DNA of 64,000 bases, taken from assembly GCA_937958695.1 (NCBI GenBank), contig CALGNK010000003.1, positions 1 to 64,000 on the forward strand, in the 5' to 3' direction. This DNA is from an uncultured bacterium. GTDB taxonomy: Bacteria; DUMJ01. Below, piece after piece: positions 35,643-44,837 of this stretch. How positions within the stretch are numbered: position 1 is the stretch's first letter; every line of letters starts with the position of its first letter. The translations under genes and the position numbers were made by a program. Under the pieces are notes generated by a model. That model was not told where the DNA came from and made no database searches. It saw only the letters and a list, made by a program, of their open reading frames with translations.

Positions 35643-36716
35643 ATGGATAAATTAGATATCCTCCTAAAAGATCTTACTGAAACCCCAGGTATAAGTAGCT
35701 TTGAAGATAGGATAAGGGAAAGGTTGAGGTATTATTTCTCTCCTCTTGGAGAGATAATTACAGATAGATTAGGTAGCATCCTTTGTGAAAAAAGGGGAGA
35801 GTGTAGTTATCCAAGAATTATGATTGCTAGTCATATGGATGAGATAGGATTCATTGTAAAGTACATAACCGATGAAGGATTCATCAAGTTTGCCCCTATA
35901 GGAGGCTGGTGGAGCCAAGTTTTACCATCTCAGAGAGTAATAGTATATTCCAAAAAAGGAGAGTTCCTAGGAGTAGTAGGGTCAAAACCGCCACATCTAC
36001 TTCCACCTGAAGAGAGGGAAAAGACGGTAAAACTTGAAGATCTCTTTATAGATATAGGGGCAAAAAGCAAGGAAGAAGTAGAAGGTGAGTTTGGAATAAA
36101 GCCAGGTTCGCCTATAGTTCCCTGGTCTCCATATCAGGTCATAGGTAAAGACGGTAAATTTTTAATGGGTAAGGCTTGGGATGACAGGATTGGTTGCGCA
36201 GTAATGATAAGGACCTTAGAGAATCTAAAAGGAGAGAAGCATCCAAACACCGTTATAGGGGTTGGAACTGTTCAAGAAGAGGTTGGTTTAAGAGGTGCCG
36301 AGACAAGTGTAAAATTAGCTAAACCTGATGTTGCCTTTGTTTTAGAGTCTGGTATAGCAGGAGATACGCCTAACGTGAAGAAAGAGGAATCTGACATCAA
36401 ACTCGGTAAGGGTCCATCCATTGGTATGATGGATAGTAGTATGCTACCAAATAGAAAACTGGTAGAGTTTGTAGAAGAGACCGCTAATGAATTGGGAATC
36501 CCATATCAGTATGAGTTTATGCTTAGGGGAGGAGAGGACGGAGGAAGAATACATCTATACAATTCTGGAGTTCCTACTGTAACAATAAATGTACCTGCTA
36601 GATATATCCATAGCCATACCGGGATAATCCATAGGGATGATTTTGAAAATGCGGTAAAGCTATTAACCGCCCTAATTAAAAGACTAGATGCAGAGAGGGT
36701 ATCGAAGCTAATATGA
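35643..36716 (+). CDS. M42-family glutamyl/leucyl aminopeptidase (FrvX/CelM type)
   Basis: A 357-residue cocatalytic metallopeptidase that forms tetrahedral dodecamers and clips short peptides in the cytoplasm. Metal and catalytic residues are His64 and Asp66 in SHMDEIGF, Asp in KAWDDRIGC, the Glu pair in QEEVGLRGA, and the C-terminal HSHTG. These proteins are often labelled endoglucanase by old annotation, which should be avoided. It follows the Spy-like gene after 2 bases and overlaps gltX by four. All ligands are intact. Confidence 0.93.
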   Translation: MDKLDILLKDLTETPGISSFEDRIRERLRYYFSPLGEIITDRLGSILCEKRGECSYPRIMIASHMDEIGFIVKYITDEGFIKFAPIGGWWSQVLPSQRVIVYSKKGEFLGVVGSKPPHLLPPEEREKTVKLEDLFIDIGAKSKEEVEGEFGIKPGSPIVPWSPYQVIGKDGKFLMGKAWDDRIGCAVMIRTLENLKGEKHPNTVIGVGTVQEEVGLRGAETSVKLAKPDVAFVLESGIAGDTPNVKKEESDIKLGKGPSIGMMDSSMLPNRKLVEFVEETANELGIPYQYEFMLRGGEDGGRIHLYNSGVPTVTINVPARYIHSHTGIIHRDDFENAVKLLTALIKRLDAERVSKLI

Positions 36717-38089
36717 GTGTACGAGTCAGATTTGCCCCTAGTCCTACCGGACATCTACACATAGGGACAGCAAGAACCGCATTATTTAACTGGTTATTTG
36801 CAAGAAAAGAAAAAGGAACTTTTATATTGAGGATAGAGGATACCGATCTAGAGAGGTCAAAGAAAGAGTTTGAAGTTTCTATCTTAGATGATTTAAGATG
36901 GCTTGGCTTAGATTGGGATGAATTCTATAGACAGAGTGATAGACTCAGTATCTACAGAGAGATAGCAGAAAAGCTACTTTCAGAAGGTAAGGCTTATGAA
37001 TGTTTCTGTACTAAAGAAGAGTTAGAAAAACTAAGGGGCAAAGGGTACGATAGGCGATGCTTAAAACTCTCTGAAGCAGAAAAGGAAACATTAAGGAAAG
37101 AGAGAAAACCTGCTATAAGGTTGTACGTTCCAAAGGATGGGGAGACGAGATTTAACGACTATCTTCATGGAGAGTTATGTTTTCAGAATAATGTCATAGA
37201 TGACTTCGTTATACTAAAGTCAGATGGAACCCCTACCTACAACTTTAGCGTGGTAGTTGATGATATAGATATGAGGATAACTCATATAATAAGGGGCGAA
37301 GATCATATTTCTAATACTCCAAAACAGATACATATATATAATGCTCTAGGCATTGAAACGCCCATATTTATACATATACCGATGATTTTAGGACAGGATA
37401 AGGCTAAGCTAAGTAAGAGACATGGAGCCACTTCAATAGGAGAGTATCGTAGTATGGGTTATCTATCCGAAGCTATGGTAAATTTCTTAGCGCTTATGGG
37501 GGCTTCTTACAATGATAAACAGGTCCTATCTTTAGAAGAACTTGTAGAAATATTTTCACTAGAGAATCTGAGTAAAAATCCAGCTATATTTGATATAAAA
37601 AAGTTAGACTTCCTCTCCCAAGAGCATATAAGAAGAAAGTCTATAGAAGCGCTTACCCAATTAACCATTCAGTTTCTAAAAGAGAAAAGATTAGAGCATT
37701 GGACCATAGATAAATCCTACCTAACTAGGGTACTCAGCATTCTTCAGACCCGCATTAAAACCCTAAAAGATGTCATTATTATGGGAGATTATTTCTTTAC
37801 AGAAGAATTCTCAAGAGATGTAGAAATACCAATAGAAGAGAAGAAAAGGCTTAACTATATTCTACCAGAACTAGTAGACGCCCTAAACAAGGTAGATGAT
37901 TGGAATGCTACTAATCTAGAAAATAAAACAAGAACGTTTATAGCAGAAAAAATGCTAGACTCAAGATGGTTCTTACAATCATTAAGGATTATAATCTCTG
38001 GCAAAAAGGTCACCCCAAGTCTCTTTGAGACGTTAGAAGTCTTAGGGAAAGAAAAGACGATTGATAGAATTAAGAAGGGGATGGATTAA
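36713..38089 (+). CDS. gltX: Glutamyl-tRNA synthetase
   Basis: A 458-residue class I aminoacyl-tRNA synthetase. The HIGH-type motif HLHIG is at residues 14-18 and the KMSKS-type motif KLSKR is at 232-236, with GEDHISNTPKQ before it. The C-terminal anticodon-binding domain is complete. Between them is the usual Cys-containing region CFCTKEEL. It ends the plus-strand lipB-lipA-spy-M42 unit; its last four bases overlap the convergent rhamnosidase gene within a long hairpin. Confidence 0.96.
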   Translation: MSVRVRFAPSPTGHLHIGTARTALFNWLFARKEKGTFILRIEDTDLERSKKEFEVSILDDLRWLGLDWDEFYRQSDRLSIYREIAEKLLSEGKAYECFCTKEELEKLRGKGYDRRCLKLSEAEKETLRKERKPAIRLYVPKDGETRFNDYLHGELCFQNNVIDDFVILKSDGTPTYNFSVVVDDIDMRITHIIRGEDHISNTPKQIHIYNALGIETPIFIHIPMILGQDKAKLSKRHGATSIGEYRSMGYLSEAMVNFLALMGASYNDKQVLSLEELVEIFSLENLSKNPAIFDIKKLDFLSQEHIRRKSIEALTQLTIQFLKEKRLEHWTIDKSYLTRVLSILQTRIKTLKDVIIMGDYFFTEEFSRDVEIPIEEKKRLNYILPELVDALNKVDDWNATNLENKTRTFIAEKMLDSRWFLQSLRIIISGKKVTPSLFETLEVLGKEKTIDRIKKGMD

Positions 38090-38103
38090 TCCGTCCCCTT
38101 CTT
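38072..38103. terminator. Long inverted repeat over convergent gltX/rhamnosidase stop codons
   Basis: A 32-base near-palindrome: 15 pairs with a single T-G wobble (82/93) and a two-base loop at 38087-38088. The outer ten pairs run from AAGAAGGGGA to TCCCCTTCTT. It covers the stop codons of both converging genes, so it is probably a two-way terminator, although neither side has a strong T-run. Both genes encode their last residues within the hairpin. Confidence 0.7.
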
Positions 38104-40461
38104 AACAAAGATCTCGTAATTTCCTCCAGGAAGCTCTATTAAATTTCTAAAAGGTGTCTCCTTTTTATTTATAACTAAAGTCGGATTAGGTATATCCAAG
38201 GCAGATAAAATTAGTCTAATTTTCATTTCCTTCGGAGAACATAAGCTTATTAGTATCGAGTCTCTACCTTTTTCCCACCTTACACTGATATCTCCCTTTA
38301 AAGTTGGAATTATCCCTTCAGCCCAATCAAGACCAATTAGATGCGGTTTTATATCTACTTTCCTAAAACCAGGCTCGGCAGGTCTAATTCCCAATATAGA
38401 AGCTACAGATTCATATATAGGAACCGCCGACCAGCCGTGACATTCACTTCTAGGATTCTCAAAGGTCTCTGGAAACGTGGTAATATTCATATCTAACAGC
38501 TCTTTCCAACGATTGAGTAGAACAGGTCCATATTTATTATAGAGATTAGTCTTATCTAGAGCTCTAAAAAGGAAATATGAATGAGCAATAGATACTTCAC
38601 TAATACTCTTATCTTCAATAGCTTTTTCAATAATAAACTTAGCCCTATCGCCCTTTACTAATTCATTTAGTACTGCCCAAATCTGACAATGCTGGCTAAA
38701 CTGTCTGGTACTTATCCCGTCTTTGAATAGACCAATTTCCTCATCCAAACAGTACCACTTTATTGCCTTATCAATCCTCATACTCCTCGTTTTATATTCC
38801 TTAAAAAGATTCCTCGAGTTTATAAATAGCATAAGATTACTAGCAATCTTAAGGGTATAACTATAGATAAGACTATAGATAGTAGCAATATCAGAATTAA
38901 AAACAGGAGGAATCCCCCAATTCCATCCTTCAACCCAATCAACATAAGGCCAATAGCCTATCTTACCTATAAGATTTTCTCTAGTTAGATGCCTCTCAAA
39001 CCAGTTCAAGATGCTATCAATAGTTGGTCTATATCTTCTTATCAATTCTGTTTCACCAGAGTATAGCACATAATCTCTCAACATAAGTATCCAGTAGAGA
39101 GAAAAAATAGGAATTACCTGAGGAGCCACAGAAGGATATCTACTCTGTAAAAGTCCTGTTGGAAGTAAGGAGCTATGAAAATCGTAGAGGGCTTTTTTAG
39201 CTAGTCTATAATCTTTTGAAATTTGATACATATAGAGAGATTCTAACATTGAGTCCATTATATACTGCATTTGTTCATAGTACGGACAATCCTCATACGT
39301 CTCATGAATACTCTTCTTAAGAGTCCTTATAGAAACTTCCCATACTTTGTTTAACTTTTCATCAGAACAGTTAAATCTTCCGTCTACACTGAGAGGATAG
39401 CCTATCTCTCTAAACCAGATTCTATCAATAATAACAGGAGAAGAAGAAACGTCTATATCAACCTTAATAAATCTAAATGTCCTAAACCAAAATGGTTCAT
39501 AATAATCTTCCTTTCCTGAGGGATAAAAAGTATCTGTATCTCCTAAAATAACACCGTTAATGTCATCTCTAACTCCTTTTCTTAAGGTTCCATTGGAGTC
39601 TTTATGCAAGAAACATTCCCCATATGTAAACTTAATAACACTTCCATATCCATCTCTTACTTTGATACAGGGAAACCCAGTGGTAAGTTCACCGGCATCT
39701 AGCAAAAAAGAGTAAGATTTATTTGGCTCTAGAGTAACACTTGGAGTAAAAGATTCTGGTATTACTCTTACAAAGTCCTTGTCCTCCTGATACAACATTG
39801 GTATATCTCTTTCAACTAGGGACCAATTAGGTAAGAGTTCATTTAGTTTTATCTCCGGATTAAACGCTAAGTCTTTATCTTTTGAAATTATCTTAGCATT
39901 TTCCCAAGTTGTGTCATTAAAATCTACCAAATGCCAATTGTAAGGTATAAGCTCTCCTTTTACCACCTCCACCTCACCAACTAGAGGCATATGTTTAGAT
40001 GGTATAAAGGCTATGCTTCTATCCCTATAGACTCGCCAAGATTCGTCAGTAATAATTTTTTCTATTAGATTTCCATCTCTGTCTAATAAGTCTCCCTCTA
40101 AGATAAAACCCGCAGTAGCAGTTCTAAATACAGAACCAGGACCACCTCTATGATAGATCCAAGGTTCCGCAATGTAGTAATGGATTACTAATGAAGAAAT
40201 AACATTCCATCCTTTCTTTAGGAGCCTATTATCTATCTCGATTGTATCAAAATAATATCTCCATCTATCCCCTTTCTCCGGACCAAAACCTATAGGACAT
40301 CCATTTAGGTATAGTTTATACCTACTATCAGCTGTAACCTTTATAAGGAATCTATAGTTAGCATCCTCTAGATAAAATCTCTTTCTAAAATAGCATAGAA
40401 CATTTTTATTAGAATTACTCTGAGGGATCTCTTCATCCCATATCCATCTTGCCTCAAGCAT
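38086..40461 (-). CDS. Alpha-L-rhamnosidase, GH78
   Basis: About 791 residues from the chosen start. N-terminal beta-sandwich domains (with RFLIKVTADSRYKLYLNG) precede an (alpha/alpha)6 barrel. The family blocks HETYEDCPYYEQMQYIMDS, WVEGWNWGIPP and RSECHGWSA carry the acids expected for the inverting reaction. No signal peptide is present, so it should act on rhamnosides already in the cell. I chose ATG 40461 because GGAGA sites lie upstream and MLEARWIWDE is a typical start; an earlier ATG at 40530 would add 23 unlikely residues. A 23-base inverted repeat lies just before it. Free L-rhamnose and L-fucose from this and the GH29 enzymes point to plant or microbial deoxy-sugar glycans. Confidence 0.9.
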   Translation of the reverse strand: MLEARWIWDEEIPQSNSNKNVLCYFRKRFYLEDANYRFLIKVTADSRYKLYLNGCPIGFGPEKGDRWRYYFDTIEIDNRLLKKGWNVISSLVIHYYIAEPWIYHRGGPGSVFRTATAGFILEGDLLDRDGNLIEKIITDESWRVYRDRSIAFIPSKHMPLVGEVEVVKGELIPYNWHLVDFNDTTWENAKIISKDKDLAFNPEIKLNELLPNWSLVERDIPMLYQEDKDFVRVIPESFTPSVTLEPNKSYSFLLDAGELTTGFPCIKVRDGYGSVIKFTYGECFLHKDSNGTLRKGVRDDINGVILGDTDTFYPSGKEDYYEPFWFRTFRFIKVDIDVSSSPVIIDRIWFREIGYPLSVDGRFNCSDEKLNKVWEVSIRTLKKSIHETYEDCPYYEQMQYIMDSMLESLYMYQISKDYRLAKKALYDFHSSLLPTGLLQSRYPSVAPQVIPIFSLYWILMLRDYVLYSGETELIRRYRPTIDSILNWFERHLTRENLIGKIGYWPYVDWVEGWNWGIPPVFNSDIATIYSLIYSYTLKIASNLMLFINSRNLFKEYKTRSMRIDKAIKWYCLDEEIGLFKDGISTRQFSQHCQIWAVLNELVKGDRAKFIIEKAIEDKSISEVSIAHSYFLFRALDKTNLYNKYGPVLLNRWKELLDMNITTFPETFENPRSECHGWSAVPIYESVASILGIRPAEPGFRKVDIKPHLIGLDWAEGIIPTLKGDISVRWEKGRDSILISLCSPKEMKIRLILSALDIPNPTLVINKKETPFRNLIELPGGNYEIFVKKGTD

Positions 40462-40485
40462 CTCTCCTATTCTCCTTTTAAAATT

Positions 40486-40508
40486 TTTATAAACACATAG
40501 TTTATAAA
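40486..40508. promoter_or_regulatory. Inverted repeat operator candidate before the rhamnosidase
   Basis: Perfect nine-base arms TTTATAAAC and GTTTATAAA are separated by ACATA. It lies 24 bases before the rhamnosidase ATG and about 30 bases before the -35 box of the divergent gene. The shape suits a dimeric repressor, but no regulator gene is adjacent. Confidence 0.5.
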
Positions 40509-40536
40509 TTATTTTATCAAAATTCCCCAAGTGCTG

Positions 40537-40566
40537 TTGACAATAAGATAAGAAAAGAGATAAACT
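40537..40566 (+). promoter_or_regulatory. Promoter of the guanylyltransferase/mutase fusion gene
   Basis: A perfect -35 box TTGACA at 40537-40542 and TAAACT at 40561-40566 are 18 bases apart. The start would be near 40573, giving a leader of about 40 bases with an AAGGGGAGAT ribosome site. Confidence 0.6.
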
Positions 40567-40614
40567 ATTAGTAGAAATTAATTAAAAAATCCCTCTAAGA
40601 AAGGGGAGATAATT

Positions 40615-43116
40615 ATGATAAAAGGGATGATATTAGGGGCAGGAGAGGGAACAAGGCTAAGACCTCTTACTTCAAACCATCCAAAGCCAATGGTGCCTGT
40701 TTTAAATAGACCTATCATGGAACATATCATAAGGCTATTAAAAAAGCACAATATAACAGAGCTTTGGTGTAATCTCTATTATCTTCCTGATGAGATACAG
40801 AACTACTTTGGAGACGGGTCCAGTTTAGGCGTTCATATCTCCTTTAAGCTAGAAGAAAAACTGCCTGGAACTGCTGGAGGAGTAAAAAATTTAGAGGAAT
40901 ATTTTGATGATACCTTTATAGTTATAAGTGGGGATGCTATTACAGATATAGACTTAACCTCTGCTATAAATTTTCATAAAGAGAAAGGTGCCATAGCGAC
41001 AATAATACTAGCCCATGTAGAAAATCCTCTAGAGTTTGGAGTAGTTATTACCGATGAAGAAGGACGTATAGAGAAGTTCTTAGAGAAGCCTGGATGGAGC
41101 GAAGTTTTTAGTGATACGGTTAATACCGGTATATACATCTTGGAACCAAAGGTCTTTGATTTTATCCCTCAAGGAAAGGATTTTGACTTTAGTAAGGACC
41201 TATTTCCTCTATTATTAGAAGATAGACAACCCTTATATGGGTTTATAGCTCATGGATATTGGTGTGATGTAGGGAACGTAGAAAGTTATATGAAGGTTCA
41301 CTATGATGCCTTATCAGGAAAGGTAAAACTTGATATCCCTGGACAAGAGATAGCACCAGGGGTATGGGTAGGAAAAGGAGTAAGTATATCATCTAACGCA
41401 ATTATAAAGGGACCGGTATTAATAGGTGATAACGTTCAGATAAAAGATACAGCAAGAATAATGGAATTTTCTGTTATAGGCGACAATACACTAATAGATA
41501 CTAATGCCTTATTGCTTAGAAGTATAGTATGGGCTAACTCTTACATAGGAGAATCATCTACTATTACTAACGCAATAATAGGTAAGAAAGTCATTATAAA
41601 GGGTAGAGTTAGAGTTGGGGAGAATGCGGTAGTATCTGATGAGTGTTTTGTGGATGAAGGAACCCTTATAAAGCCTGGAGTAAAGGTATGGCCCTCAAAG
41701 AGTATAGAAAAGGGGACGGTGCTCTCTTCAAGTCTTGTTTGGGGAACCGGATGGAGAAAACTATACTTTTCTAATGGGACTATATTTGGCTTAGCTAATG
41801 TAGAGATAAATCCTGAATTCGCAGCCAAATTAGGGACTGCCTTTGGAGGCATATTAGAAAAAGGGTCGGAGGTAGTTTCTAGTAGGGATGCGAATAGGTC
41901 TTCTAGAATGATAAAAAGGGCTATAGTATCTGGTATTGCAAGTGCAGGTGTCAACGTAGTAGACCTACAGACAACACCTCCACCGGTAGCTCATTATTTT
42001 GCTAGAACAGAAGGACTCTCAGGAGGGGTTCAAGTTTCCACATCTCCATTTGACCCTAGAAGTGTGGACATAAAGTTCTTTGATAGTTTAGGGATAACTA
42101 TTAATAGAGATACAGAGCGAAAAATAGAAACACTATTTGTAAGGGAAGATGCAAGAAGAACGTATCTATACGACATTGGAGAGATAAGATATGCGCCTAG
42201 GGCTATTGAGTCTTATATAGCGGGATTCTTATCAAAGATAAATATAGATGCAATAAAAAGTGTTGGGAAAAAGGTGGTAATAGACTATAGTTTTGGAACA
42301 ACCAGTATGGTACTTCCATCAATACTTGGAAGGTTGGGATGCGAAGTCGTATCAATAAATGCATTTATAGATGAAAGGAAGTTAGCAAAAACACGGGAGG
42401 AGTTTCAGTTCAGTATAAATCAATTATCTCAGATAGTTACAACACTAAGAGCAGATCTAGGTATACTGATAGATAGTCAGGGGGAAAAGATATTTGTCTT
42501 AGATGAAAAGGGTTCTTTAATCTCAGATGAAGACTTAGCTTATATCCTTGCATTTTTAGCAATCAGAACTCAAGCTAAAAAAGACGTAGCATTTCCCATC
42601 TATATGCCAAGGGTCTTTGAAGAGGGGCTAAAACATTATGGTGGGAATATTGTATGGACCAAATCTTCTGATAGAGCTATAATGGAGGCTTCAACTAGAG
42701 ATCATATAGTATTTGCTGGTGATGGAAGAGGAGGAGCCATATTTCCACAATTTCAGTTTACCTATGACGGAATGTTTGGATTTGTCAAACTACTAGAGTT
42801 TCTTGCCAAAGAAAACATACCACTCTCACAGTTAAGGGATTTGGTTCCTCCATACTCACTTGTAAAATCTAAAGTTAACTGCCCTTGGGAACATAAAGGA
42901 AGAGTAATGAGAGAATTATTGGAGAAAAAATATACTAACGAGGTAGATTATACCGAAGGAATAAGGGTCCTAACAGACGATGGATGGTTTCTAGTTCTCT
43001 CAGACCCAAATCGTCCTGAGTTTCACATATACGCAGAAGGAAAGGCTATAAGGCAGGCTGAAAGATTAGCGCAAGAAGCGGTAGAGATGGTAAATAGCGT
43101 AATACCTAAAGAATAA
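40615..43116 (+). CDS. Mannose-1-phosphate guanylyltransferase fused to a degenerate phosphomannomutase-like domain
   Basis: An 833-residue fusion. The N-terminal nucleotidyltransferase (GAGEGTRLRPLT at residues 8-19) should make GDP-mannose or another NDP-sugar, and left-handed beta-helix repeats follow to about residue 370. The C-terminal part matches phosphomannomutase/phosphoglucomutase. At the active-site serine loop the usual TASHNP is replaced by STSPFDP (Ser477 kept), and the metal loop that is normally DGDGDR reads DSQGEK (620-625). Loss of the acidic metal loop suggests that the mutase half is inactive or regulatory. GDP-mannose could feed fucose or rhamnose sugar synthesis or compatible solutes. 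It is divergent from the GH78 gene and ends two bases from thpR. Confidence 0.88.
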   Translation: MIKGMILGAGEGTRLRPLTSNHPKPMVPVLNRPIMEHIIRLLKKHNITELWCNLYYLPDEIQNYFGDGSSLGVHISFKLEEKLPGTAGGVKNLEEYFDDTFIVISGDAITDIDLTSAINFHKEKGAIATIILAHVENPLEFGVVITDEEGRIEKFLEKPGWSEVFSDTVNTGIYILEPKVFDFIPQGKDFDFSKDLFPLLLEDRQPLYGFIAHGYWCDVGNVESYMKVHYDALSGKVKLDIPGQEIAPGVWVGKGVSISSNAIIKGPVLIGDNVQIKDTARIMEFSVIGDNTLIDTNALLLRSIVWANSYIGESSTITNAIIGKKVIIKGRVRVGENAVVSDECFVDEGTLIKPGVKVWPSKSIEKGTVLSSSLVWGTGWRKLYFSNGTIFGLANVEINPEFAAKLGTAFGGILEKGSEVVSSRDANRSSRMIKRAIVSGIASAGVNVVDLQTTPPPVAHYFARTEGLSGGVQVSTSPFDPRSVDIKFFDSLGITINRDTERKIETLFVREDARRTYLYDIGEIRYAPRAIESYIAGFLSKINIDAIKSVGKKVVIDYSFGTTSMVLPSILGRLGCEVVSINAFIDERKLAKTREEFQFSINQLSQIVTTLRADLGILIDSQGEKIFVLDEKGSLISDEDLAYILAFLAIRTQAKKDVAFPIYMPRVFEEGLKHYGGNIVWTKSSDRAIMEASTRDHIVFAGDGRGGAIFPQFQFTYDGMFGFVKLLEFLAKENIPLSQLRDLVPPYSLVKSKVNCPWEHKGRVMRELLEKKYTNEVDYTEGIRVLTDDGWFLVLSDPNRPEFHIYAEGKAIRQAERLAQEAVEMVNSVIPKE

Positions 43117-43118
43117 TA

Positions 43119-43643
43119 TTAAACTAACTTAACCGTCTTTATGGGGGTGTATACAGGCCCTGTAGAAAATAGTTGACTTTGCATTAATGTAATAGAATCT
43201 ACAATAAATGAGTATGGACCAAATTCTTTACCCTTAGGAAGCTTCTTTAAACTCTTTTTTACTCTCCCCAAAGTGATATGTGGGGAAAATAGTTTATCTG
43301 CAGGCTGAAATCCCTCTCGCAATAGAGAGCCTTCTATCGCATAGGCGACATTCTTTAAGGTCTCGCTTCCTTCTCCTATGCCAACCCATAATACATGAGG
43401 GAAGCTTCCTATACCCTTTAATTCTACCTTAAATGGAGAGAACTTATTCCCTACATCATCCAAAATCTCTTCCAACTTTGAAATTTTATCTTCCTCTACC
43501 TCTCCTATAAACCTAATGGTTATGTGGAAATTCTCCTTCTCAACCCATTTTACATCAGAGATGCTACATTTCAAAGAATTGACAAGCTTATATAACTCTT
43601 CTCTTATATCCTCCGGTAATTCAACTGCTATAAAGACTCTCAT
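43119..43643 (-). CDS. thpR: RNA 2',3'-cyclic phosphodiesterase ThpR (LigT-like)
   Basis: A 174-residue 2H phosphoesterase that opens 2',3'-cyclic phosphates in RNA. Both HxTx motifs are present: FHITIRF near residues 47-53 and SPHITLGRV near 125-133. I chose ATG 43643 because GAGGAG lies six bases before it and MRVFIAVELPED is the normal start; a longer frame begins ten codons earlier inside cinA. It overlaps the end of cinA by four bases (ATGA type). It is the last gene of the long rpsO-to-thpR run. Confidence 0.9.
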   Translation of the reverse strand: MRVFIAVELPEDIREELYKLVNSLKCSISDVKWVEKENFHITIRFIGEVEEDKISKLEEILDDVGNKFSPFKVELKGIGSFPHVLWVGIGEGSETLKNVAYAIEGSLLREGFQPADKLFSPHITLGRVKKSLKKLPKGKEFGPYSFIVDSITLMQSQLFSTGPVYTPIKTVKLV

Positions 43644-44833
43644 ATAGATCTCCTCAACATATCTAAAGCCCATTGAACAGCCAAGAATCTAATCCTAGAT
43701 CTGTCTCCTTCTAGTTGAAAATCCCTACAGATAGCATTATTATCCTTTACTATCCCAATACAAATGTACCCAATAGGTCTATCGGTATCTCCAGCGGTTG
43801 GCCCTGCATTTCCAGTGATACCTATACCTATATCTGCAGAGAGCTTTTCCTTGGCTATTCTAGCAAGACTTTCAGCCATTTCTAAACTTACTTCACCTGC
43901 ATCAAATATATAAGGAGGGATACCTAGAGTCCTTTTAGCCCAATGAGAGTAAGGAACAAACCCGCCTTTAAAAACTTTGGAACTACCAGGAATACTAGTT
44001 ATTCTTTCTGACAATAAACCTCCCGTACATGATTCTGCGATAGCCAATGTAAGAGAGTTCTCCACTAGTTTTTTTACTACAACTTCTACTAAAGTTTCAT
44101 CTCTATCGGTAAATATATAATCCCCTAATCTTTCTTTTACTCTTTCAAAAAGTTCCCTTGCATTTTCTCCTTTTATGAAAAGCTTTATCTCTAAAGGCTC
44201 TCCTATAAGAATATCAACGCTTGATTGATTTTCTTTTATAATATCCAAGATCTTAGATTCAACCATAGATTCTCCAAGTCCAAAGACTCTTAATGTAAAG
44301 TAAGGTATATTCTGTAGATAGAGAACTTCTAACCTTTTTTTAATAGTATTTTCCCAGATATCCCTAGCCTCTCTAGGAACTCCAGGTAGAACAACTATAT
44401 CCTTTCCATTATGTTTAATCCAGAATCCAGGGGCAACCCCCACATTGTTTCTTAAAACTTCTCCTCCTTTAGGGATAAATGCCTCCTTAGTCGAACCTGG
44501 ACCTAATGGCCTATTCCTCATAGAGAAATAGTATTTGACATTTTCAAAAGCCTCCTCAGAGAATACTAATGGTAGACCAGTAAAGAGAGATACTGCTTCT
44601 CTAGTCAGGTCATCATGTGTGGGACCTAAACCTCCAGTAATCAATATAAAGTTTGCTTCTTTTGTTGCAAATCTTAGACTGTCTACAATATCAGCTATAC
44701 TATCTCCAACGTTGAGCATACCCTTTACTTTTATACCAAGTTTAACAAGGTCTTGGGCTATAAATACCGCATTGGTATTTACTGTAGCTCCTCTTAAAAG
44801 CTCATTCCCTACTCCTATAATATAGGCTTCCAT
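43640..44833 (-). CDS. cinA: CinA-family protein (nicotinamide mononucleotide deamidase/ADP-ribose pyrophosphatase type)
   Basis: A 397-residue protein with two domains. The N-terminal MoCF-like domain has GVGNELLRG and LITGGLGPTHDDLTREA, and the C-terminal CinA domain, with ESCTGGLLSERITSIPGSS near residues 265-283 and GITGNAGPTAGD, carries the NMN deamidase site used in NAD recycling. Despite the name (competence/damage-inducible), it is a housekeeping gene in many bacteria. It lies 4 bases after rimO and overlaps thpR by four bases. Confidence 0.93.
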   Translation of the reverse strand: MEAYIIGVGNELLRGATVNTNAVFIAQDLVKLGIKVKGMLNVGDSIADIVDSLRFATKEANFILITGGLGPTHDDLTREAVSLFTGLPLVFSEEAFENVKYYFSMRNRPLGPGSTKEAFIPKGGEVLRNNVGVAPGFWIKHNGKDIVVLPGVPREARDIWENTIKKRLEVLYLQNIPYFTLRVFGLGESMVESKILDIIKENQSSVDILIGEPLEIKLFIKGENARELFERVKERLGDYIFTDRDETLVEVVVKKLVENSLTLAIAESCTGGLLSERITSIPGSSKVFKGGFVPYSHWAKRTLGIPPYIFDAGEVSLEMAESLARIAKEKLSADIGIGITGNAGPTAGDTDRPIGYICIGIVKDNNAICRDFQLEGDRSRIRFLAVQWALDMLRRSI

Positions 44834-44837
44834 AGTA

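Noticed and set aside
35643-36716. Endoglucanase (old label for FrvX/CelM proteins)
   Set aside because: The full M42 metallopeptidase ligand set is present; the cellulase label is a known annotation error.
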